Assembly: GCA_004552155.1 (NCBI GenBank)
Contig: SFPF01000078.1
Coordinates: 1 to 19,797, forward strand
Source: Bacteroidales bacterium
GTDB lineage: Bacteria > Bacteroidota > Bacteroidia > Bacteroidales > Bacteroidaceae
Reading direction: 5' to 3'
DNA length: 19,797 nt
Made by a program: the position numbers and the translations under genes. Shown piece after piece: positions 14,658 to 19,797 of this stretch. The number at the start of each line of letters is the position of its first letter. Within the stretch, counting starts at the first letter, position 1. The notes under the pieces were generated by a model. That model had not been told where the DNA came from. It made no database searches and worked only from the letters and a program-made list of their open reading frames with translations.

Positions 14658-14984
14658 GCGTATAAGTATTATTCAAAAGGGTTTTAATTCAAAGGGTTTT
14701 AGATAAAAACCATGAAAAACATCTTGCTTCGTTTGAAGCCCTTGGGCTACGCCGCCGGTCTTAATGCCGAGCCTGCGACCCTATCGGCTCGCGCTCGCCC
14801 TTAATCCCTGCGGCTGCGGTCGGTGCCCGCCCGCTTCAAACGCCGCAAGGAAAAAACAAGGAAAAACCCGTGAGACCTTGATGTCGTCGAAATAGGAACG
14901 ACATTTTTTCATTGGGGACGGGTTTTTCTGGTTTTTATCTTAATTCAATCAACGCCTATGACAAGTCGCGCGGGAAATACGCCC
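14658..14984. other. intergenic region with nested palindromes
   Basis: About 330 bases without a gene separate the Ig-like lipoprotein from the GH3-like gene. It holds a 15-16-base tandem repeat, ATTCAAAAGGGTTTTA then ATTCAAAGGGTTTTA (14671-14701), and a larger palindromic element (next entry). No promoter for the minus-strand lipoprotein gene is clear. Confidence 0.6.
14701..14940. repeat. 240-base palindromic element
   Basis: The outer ends AGATAAAAACC (14701-14711) and GGTTTTTATCT (14930-14940) are perfect inverted repeats. Inside, CTTGCTTCGTTTGAAGC (14723-14739) matches the complement of GCTTCAAACGCCGCAAG (14833-14849) at 15 of 17 bases. GGAAAAACCCGT (14860-14871) pairs with ACGGGTTTTTCT (14918-14929) and encloses the hairpin ATGTCGT/ACGACAT (14881-14904). 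The last hairpin resembles the element at 3073-3183. There is no coding capacity; a MITE-like or REP-cluster origin is likely. Confidence 0.55.
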
Positions 14985-16444
14985 CTACATCATCCCCAGC
15001 ACCTCGTCCATGATGCGCCGGTCGTTGTTTTCAGCCAAAGGTCGAACAGTCCCTTTGGGGCGGCGATTACTTCGAGACGTTGCAGCGTGAGGTTCTTGTA
15101 ACGCTTGGCCTCATAGTCGGAGTTGAGCGTTTGCAGGGCCTGGTCCAGCTTCTCGGCAAAAGTTTCAAGGCTTTGTGGCGGGCGGTCAAACTCTATGAGC
15201 CACTGGTGGCGGCAGCTGCCTCGGTCGTTCATGAAGACCGGCGCGGCGGTGTAGTCCTTCACTTGCGCCCCCGTGGCGGCGCAGGCAGCTTGCAAACCGC
15301 GCTCGGCGTTGTCCACAATCAGTTCCTCGCCGAAGGCGTTGATAAAACTCTTGGTGCGTCCCGTGATGACAAACTTGTAAGGGTCGGTCTGCGTGAAGCG
15401 CACCGTGTCGCCTATCATGTAGCGCCACAGTCCGCCCGTGGTGGTAATCACCATGGCGTAGTTGCGCCCCGTCTCGACCTCCCAGAGCGGCACGGCCTGT
15501 GCCTCGGGCATACCCACGTCTTCCAAGGGGATAAACTCGTAGAACACGCCGTAGTCTATCATCAAGAGCATGGCGGGGTCGGCGGGGTCGTCCTGCAAAC
15601 CGAAGAAGCCCTCCGAGGCGTTGTAGGTCTCCATATAGTGCATGCCGGGATTGGCGATGAGGCGGCGATATTGCTCGCGATAGGGCGTAAACGCCACGCC
15701 GCCGTGGAAGAACACCTCCAAGTTTGGCCACACTTCGCATATCGGCTTGCCGGTGAGCTCTATCACGCGGTTGAGCACCGCCATCATCCACGACGGCACG
15801 CCGCTGAGGTTCGTGACGTTCTGCCGTGAGGCTACTGCGGCGATGCGGTCGCGCTTTTCCTCGAAGTCGCTCAGCAGCGCAACCTTTTTAGAGGGCGTGC
15901 GCACGAGGTTCACGAGCGGATTGATGTTTTCGATGAGGATAGAACTAAGGTCGCCCACGAGCGAGTGGGGGAGGTTGTAGTTTGGCGCGTGCGACCCGCC
16001 GAGTATCAGGGCGCGGCCGTCGAAGAGGCGGCTCTTCGGGTTGTTGCGCAGATAGAGCGCCACGGCGTCTGTGCCGCCTGCGTAGTGCGTGTCGCGCAAG
16101 TAGCGTGCGCTCACGGGGATAAACTTGCTCTTGTCGTTGGTCGTGCCCGAAGATTTGGCGTACCATTTCACGCGCCCCTTGCACAGCACGTCGGCCTCGC
16201 CCCGGCGCATACGGTCGATGTCGTCTTTGAAATCATCGTAGGTAGAGATAGGCGTGCGCTCCGCAAAGCGGTCGTAGTCCATTCCTGGCGCATAGCGGTG
16301 CGCCGCGGCCCACTGCGTGCCGGCGGCATCGGCGAGCAGCCTTGCCAGCACGCCAAGCTGTATGTCCTTAGCCTCGGTTTCGTAGCGCCCTATGGCTTTG
16401 AGGCGGGCGTTGAAAAACGGGCGGATTATTCTTGTGATGCTCAT
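14985..16444 (-). CDS. GH3-like acyl-adenylate ligase family protein, C-terminus frameshifted
   Basis: Member of the GH3 (auxin-responsive promoter) branch of adenylate-forming enzymes, common in Bacteroidetes; substrate unknown. Visible: the nucleotide-binding loop WYAKSSGTTNDKSKF (94-108), GGSHAPNYN (149-157), FHGGVAFTPYREQ (247-259), MHYMETYNASEGFF (268-281), WRYMIGDTVRF (340-350) and GRTKSFINAFGEELIVDNA (362-380). The C-terminus is damaged: GLFDLWLK is followed by a false tail stopping at 14990. The correct ending, AENNDRRIMDEVLGMM, is one frame away with stop at 14985-14987. About 15 residues (a GKLGGQxKxPRL segment in relatives) are gone. The start is six bases after the acyltransferase stop, so the two form an operon. 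Confidence 0.85.
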
Positions 16445-16450
16445 AGAAGA

Positions 16451-17338
16451 TTATTTTTCTTTTCTCGCGTGCTTCCACCTGTTGTGGCTCCACAGCCAGA
16501 GGTGCGGCGCGCGGTGTATCATGTCTTCCAGTTCCTTCATATAAGTCTCCGTGAGCTTGTAGTCGGGAAAGTCCTCCGGGCGGTCGGTCATGCGGCGCAT
16601 CACGCAGCGGTAATAGCCCCGGTGCGGGCGCGTCACGTCGGCGAAGTACACCGCCGCGTTCACCTTCTTGGCAATGCGCTCCGTGCCCGTGAGTACCGGC
16701 GTGTCGTGGTTGAGAAAGTTGACCCAGTCGTGTGTGTTGCTTCCGCCCGGTGCCTGATCCGAGATAAAGCCGATAATCGAGCGCATGCCCTCGCGGCGGA
16801 GCGAAAGCACGCGGCGCAGCGCGTCGTATTTGGGGATATTTTCTGCTCCGAAGCGCGTGCGCAGGTCGGAGAACAAGCCGTCAAACAAACGGTCGTTGAG
16901 CGGGCGGTAAAGCTGGGCGCAATGCGTCTCGGGGTTCTTGGTCCAAATGGGCAGCGTGCTGATCCATTCCCAGTTGCCGTAATGCCCGAGGTAGAGGAAC
17001 ACGAAGGGGTGGTCCTTCAAGTCACGCTCCAAATCCTCTATGCCCTCAAACGACATGCGGCGCATGATTTCCTCGCGGCTCACCGTGAGCAGCTTGAGCG
17101 TCTCAAAGGCGTAGTCGCAGAAAAAGCGGTAAAACCTGCGCTCTATCTGCCTGATGCGCCTCGGCGAAGCATCGGGGAACGACGTTACAAGGTTTCTGCG
17201 CACCACCTTACGGCGATAGCGCACAATGAAATAGACCACCGGACAACAGAGGTCCGAGATGAGGTAAAGCAATTGCAGAGGCATGCGCGAGCACGCGCGC
17301 AAAATATTAATGAGTAAATTTTCAAGACGTATTTTCAT
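16451..17338 (-). CDS. lysophospholipid / lipid A lauroyl-type acyltransferase
   Basis: 295 residues, LpxL/HtrB family (LABLAT). The enzyme transfers an acyl chain to lipid A precursors or a related lipid at the inner membrane. A hydrophobic N-terminal stretch (about 18-40) may anchor it. The catalytic HxxxxE motif is H119-Y-G-N-W-E124 in YLGHYGNWEW. Other family marks are GFISDQAPGGSNTHDWVNFL, TPVLTGTERIAKKVNAAVYF, RRMTDRPEDFPDYKLTE and the end RAPHLWLWSHNRWK. It looks complete. It is the first gene of a pair with the GH3-like ligase. A minus-strand -7 box lies 77 bases upstream. The exact acyl donor and acceptor cannot be read from sequence. Confidence 0.88.
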   Translation of the reverse strand: MKIRLENLLINILRACSRMPLQLLYLISDLCCPVVYFIVRYRRKVVRRNLVTSFPDASPRRIRQIERRFYRFFCDYAFETLKLLTVSREEIMRRMSFEGIEDLERDLKDHPFVFLYLGHYGNWEWISTLPIWTKNPETHCAQLYRPLNDRLFDGLFSDLRTRFGAENIPKYDALRRVLSLRREGMRSIIGFISDQAPGGSNTHDWVNFLNHDTPVLTGTERIAKKVNAAVYFADVTRPHRGYYRCVMRRMTDRPEDFPDYKLTETYMKELEDMIHRAPHLWLWSHNRWKHARKEK

Positions 17339-17414
17339 ATAGTCGCAAATTCTTTGATTGCCGACAGGGGCGTCTCGTTTATTATTTTCCTTGAACCGCC
17401 GCCTATCTTATTTG

Positions 17415-17422
17415 CAAAGGTA
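17415..17422 (-). promoter_or_regulatory. -7 box for the acyltransferase / GH3 operon
   Basis: The minus strand reads TACCTTTG, matching TAnnTTTG. It sits 77 bases upstream of the acyltransferase start, facing it. No -33 TTTG is found at the usual spacing. Confidence 0.55.
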
Positions 17423-17580
17423 TATATTTTTGTGCGAAACGGCCGCTTGCTACGCAGCAAATGCGGTAAATGAGGAAAAAAGAAGAAGTTTTGCGCGATA
17501 ATAGCGCGTTTCCTGCCAGCGGCTTTTCCGTCCTGCCGTCTGCGCCTCAGCATGATTTTTTCGTTCTTGCTTAAAAATTC

Positions 17581-17645
17581 TCTTATAGGATAGGAAAAAT
17601 TGTGAGCGATGACAGAAAAAACTCCTTATATGTCAGGAAAAAATG
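17581..17645. repeat. second array of about 21-bp A-tract repeats
   Basis: Three units occur here: TCTTATAGGATAGGAAAAAT (17581-17600), GAGCGATGACAGAAAAAACT (17604-17623) and CCTTATATGTCAGGAAAAAA (17624-17643). They share the (C/T)TTATATGnCnGnAAAAA core and spacing with the array at 49-110. The unit spacing again keeps the A-tracts in helical phase. Confidence 0.5.
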
Positions 17646-17741
17646 TTTGCCGTGGTCGTGCTATTTCCACGTAATATAGTAGCTGCACTTGGTTATGAAA
17701 GGCGGAAGGCTCTGGCGTGAAACCCGAAAACACAAAAAAGC

Positions 17742-17773
17742 GAACCCCGAGAGCAGCGTTGCTTTCGGGGTTC
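17742..17773 (-). terminator. intrinsic terminator of the DUF2135-like lipoprotein gene
   Basis: GAACCCCGAGAGC (17742-17754) and GCTTTCGGGGTTC (17761-17773) form a 13-pair stem with one G-T wobble and a six-base loop. An A-run on the plus strand (17734-17739) becomes a T-run on the minus strand. It lies 38 bases beyond the stop of the minus-strand gene. Confidence 0.8.
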
Positions 17774-17811
17774 TTTTCAATGTCGGCGCAAGGCCTTATG
17801 GCTATGTTTGA

Positions 17812-18888
17812 TTAGCGCGCGTTTTTCAGAGACAGGTCTATTTTCTCTTGCTCAATCTTCAGCAAGTCCATATCAGTCGGCAGAATAGGCTGAATCTTGG
17901 TGGCGAACTGTGCTTTTGCTCTTACGGCAGCAGCCTGCACGGGAGAAAGGTAGAAAGTGAAGACCGTGGTATTGTCACCAGAAGGAGCATTCACTGGATA
18001 GGTGCCAGTAGCGGGGTTGCCATATCCTGGCGTGTTGTTCTCAATGAGTTGGCCTTGATAGCGAACCGTTACAGACCAAGAAGTTGCTATTCGTGTGTTG
18101 CAATTAGCATACATGTTGACCTTGATTATATATTCGCCTGGTTGTATTAAATCGTATGGGATGAAAATATTTTCGTTGTTAAGGCCGTCAATACTACATC
18201 CGGGATTAGAGTCTTTATCCAAGCCATATATTTGTCCAGATTCATTATATCCGCCTCTGTTGCCATAATAAATATGCTCGTTGGTTGGCGTGTAAAGATG
18301 CAAATCTATATCTTTTTCATTTTCAAAAACAAGTTTGATATCCAAATCCCCCGTTCTACTTTCTACGTAAATAACTGTATTTTGTTCGGGCTGGGTCACT
18401 TCCCCCGTTTCCTTTTTAACTCCACTAAGAATAATTATGATGTTCGAATTAAAATTCTCTGTGAAATTAATAGTGAATTGATATGTATACATCCCAGTTG
18501 CTGGGTTGTATGATTTGGAAGAAGGTGTTACAATGTAATAACCATTTGTTCCTTCTACACTGACGTAAAAGATATCATAATCATTGGGTGAAGTAATAGA
18601 AACAAAATTTCCACCGCCTGATAGTGCCTGGGAATTCATAGCAACCGTGCCAATGCTTTCATTAGAAGTTGCTGCCGGCATAGAGCCTTCTTGATATTCT
18701 GCATTGTTGATGGTAATAATGTTATCAATTGAAATAGATGAATCTGTCGTGGGTGGTTCAGATGCAATCGTTCCATTCTCTAATATTATGGAATCATTGC
18801 CATCATTTAAACAGGATGAAAAGATTATGCCCGCTGCTAATATTACAGCAGACAATGAGACTTTGTTAAATAAACCTTTTGTATTCAT
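17812..18888 (-). CDS. lipoprotein with DUF2135/YfaP-like domain
   Basis: 358 residues. The lipobox IIFSSC puts the lipidated cysteine at residue 26, followed by LNDGND, so it is probably surface or outer-membrane anchored. Residues about 179-280 match the YfaP/DUF2135 pattern: GDLDIKLVFENEKDIDLHLY, EHIYYGNRGG, GLDKDSNPGC, ENIFIP, PGEYIIKVNMYANC, SWSVTVRY. Acidic residues (DIDLH, LDKDSN) may bind metal; this is a guess. Function unknown. The gene starts 33 bases after the OmpA-family gene, so they are probably co-transcribed. Base composition is odd: the part at about 18100-18888 is near 30% G+C in sampled lines, while the last ~90 codons are near 53% like the neighbours. Confidence 0.75.
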   Translation of the reverse strand: MNTKGLFNKVSLSAVILAAGIIFSSCLNDGNDSIILENGTIASEPPTTDSSISIDNIITINNAEYQEGSMPAATSNESIGTVAMNSQALSGGGNFVSITSPNDYDIFYVSVEGTNGYYIVTPSSKSYNPATGMYTYQFTINFTENFNSNIIIILSGVKKETGEVTQPEQNTVIYVESRTGDLDIKLVFENEKDIDLHLYTPTNEHIYYGNRGGYNESGQIYGLDKDSNPGCSIDGLNNENIFIPYDLIQPGEYIIKVNMYANCNTRIATSWSVTVRYQGQLIENNTPGYGNPATGTYPVNAPSGDNTTVFTFYLSPVQAAAVRAKAQFATKIQPILPTDMDLLKIEQEKIDLSLKNAR

Positions 18889-18921
18889 AGTTGTTTATAT
18901 TGGTTACTCCATGTGAAAAAA

Positions 18922-19797
18922 TTACTTCAATATCTCAAATTCCACTCGGCGGTTCATTCTGCGTCCCTCTTCCGTGTCGTTGTCGGTGAGCGGCTGGCTC
19001 ATGCCGAAAGCAGAGTAGGAGAGCTTAGAAGACGAAACGCCTCTGTCGATGAGGTAGTTCATGACTGCTTTTGCGCGCTCTTTGGAAAGGTTGAGATTGA
19101 ACTCCTCAGAACCCCGGTTGTCGGTATGCCCTTTCACCAAAATCTTGGCATTGGTGCGCTTGAGTGTTTCGGCAAGGCTGTTCAGATAGCCGTATGATTC
19201 GGGCTTGATTTCGCTCTTTCCGAAGTCGAAGTTGATGGCGTCGTTAATTGCGCAAATAGTCTTACCCTCAACGGATTCTCCGCGCGACATCATGAGATTG
19301 ATTTCGTCCAGGGAATAACAGGGCTTTTCTTCTTTCACTTCCGTGGGCGGGGCGGGCGTAACTACGGGCGTGTAGACGGGCTCGGGAACTACGGGGGCGG
19401 GAGCGAGCTCAGATTTCTTGGCAAACACGCTAAGGGGGATTGCCAAGTTGGCGCGCAACTCAAATCCTTGGAACTTGCGTGAGCCTTTCACGCGGGTGCC
19501 CTGCGGCAGGGGACGTTCCATAGGGATCGGGGTGGCCTTGCCGTCTTTCTCCTCTCCGTACGTGTCGGTAAAGCCGTATTCGTACATGGCTTCCGCGCCA
19601 AGGTAGAACTTGTGCCCGCCAATGCTGAACTGCCATTTGGCACCTGCTCCGACAGCAGCACCGAAATATAAGGATGACATGTTTTTCTTGCTCATCTCGA
19701 GATGGCAGCCATCGTAGTAATAATTGTCGCCTTTCCCGGCTTCGTATTGTTCCTCAATGCTGATATCGCCGCCGAGGCAGAAACCGAGCACCGGGGC
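18922..19797 (-). CDS. OmpA-family outer-membrane protein (5' end outside window)
   Basis: The frame is open to the window edge, so only the last ~291 residues are seen. The visible N-terminal part has barrel-like alternating strands (SSLYFGAAVGAGAKWQFSIG, HKFYLGAEAMYEYGFTDTYG). A proline-rich linker follows (APAPVVPEPVYTPVVTPAPP), then an OmpA-like peptidoglycan-binding domain over the last ~115 residues: AINFDFGKSEIKP, LVKGHTDNRGSEEFNLNLSK, ERAKAVMNYLIDRG and GRRMNRRVEFEIL. The Asp and Arg of TDNRG...NLSKERA are those that hold diaminopimelate in this family. It likely tethers the outer membrane to peptidoglycan. The lipoprotein gene follows 33 bases later. Confidence 0.92.
   Translation of the reverse strand, partial: APVLGFCLGGDISIEEQYEAGKGDNYYYDGCHLEMSKKNMSSLYFGAAVGAGAKWQFSIGGHKFYLGAEAMYEYGFTDTYGEEKDGKATPIPMERPLPQGTRVKGSRKFQGFELRANLAIPLSVFAKKSELAPAPVVPEPVYTPVVTPAPPTEVKEEKPCYSLDEINLMMSRGESVEGKTICAINDAINFDFGKSEIKPESYGYLNSLAETLKRTNAKILVKGHTDNRGSEEFNLNLSKERAKAVMNYLIDRGVSSSKLSYSAFGMSQPLTDNDTEEGRRMNRRVEFEILK

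Larger units (their letters stand above)
17339..17811. other. 473-base intergenic region
   Basis: No gene is recognised. It holds the acyltransferase promoter box near its left side, the A-tract repeat array at 17581-17645, and the terminator of the lipoprotein gene at its right. The segment 17440-17570 has short inverted repeats (GCGCG motifs) but nothing I can name. Confidence 0.6.

Noticed and set aside
15965..17317. 450-codon plus-strand frame opposite the GH3-like and acyltransferase genes
   Set aside because: It spans two clearly coding minus-strand genes and the gap between them, and shows no family features.
1..19797. phage, restriction-modification, toxin-antitoxin or other defence system
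   Set aside because: No nuclease, methyltransferase, integrase, transposase, reverse transcriptase or toxin-like protein was recognised among the supported genes.

Overview
The window looks like chromosomal DNA from a Bacteroidales bacterium, most like Prevotellaceae. Three things point there: protein-level resemblance to Bacteroides/Prevotella families (eukaryote-like GlyRS, MiaB, PorT-family barrel, DUF3108, GH3-like ligase, type IX secretion cargo), promoters with the Bacteroidetes -7 consensus TAnnTTTG, and almost no Shine-Dalgarno sequences. Sampled lines of host-like sequence are about 53% G+C.

Layout. Bases 1-496 hold AT-rich repeats and a promoter. Next come glyS, an FKBP-type lipoprotein isomerase and rpsO (497-2985), probably co-transcribed and closed by a terminator. 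A nested palindrome precedes miaB (3238-4476). A ROK-family sugar kinase (4641-5609), a terminator and tRNA-Thr(CGT) follow. A minus-strand PorT-family gene (5935-6602) is divergent from a 1160-residue secreted multidomain protein with a type IX secretion sorting tail (6824-10306). Then come a candidate small RNA/leader region, a small membrane protein, and on the minus strand a cytochrome-b-like membrane protein, a DUF3108 protein and a large Ig-like lipoprotein broken into two frames. Palindromic repeat elements separate several of these. The right end holds a minus-strand pair (lauroyl-type acyltransferase, then GH3-like ligase) and another minus-strand pair (OmpA-family protein cut by the window edge, then a DUF2135/YfaP-like lipoprotein).

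The most striking feature is not a named element. Five protein genes (glyS, miaB, porT-like, the Ig-like lipoprotein and the GH3-like ligase) each lack a short conserved internal stretch, estimated at about 40-100 bp from remembered family sequences. Four of the five deletions shift the frame. In the four frameshifted cases the correct downstream reading frame is still present, and the join sits in bases that could be read as part of either flank. This suggests deletion between short direct repeats. It could be real serial damage in this genome, or an assembly or amplification artefact; reads spanning the joins would decide.

Other notable items are three palindromic intergenic elements, a ~21-bp periodic A-tract motif found at two distant loci, and a lipoprotein gene with a sharp internal change in base composition.
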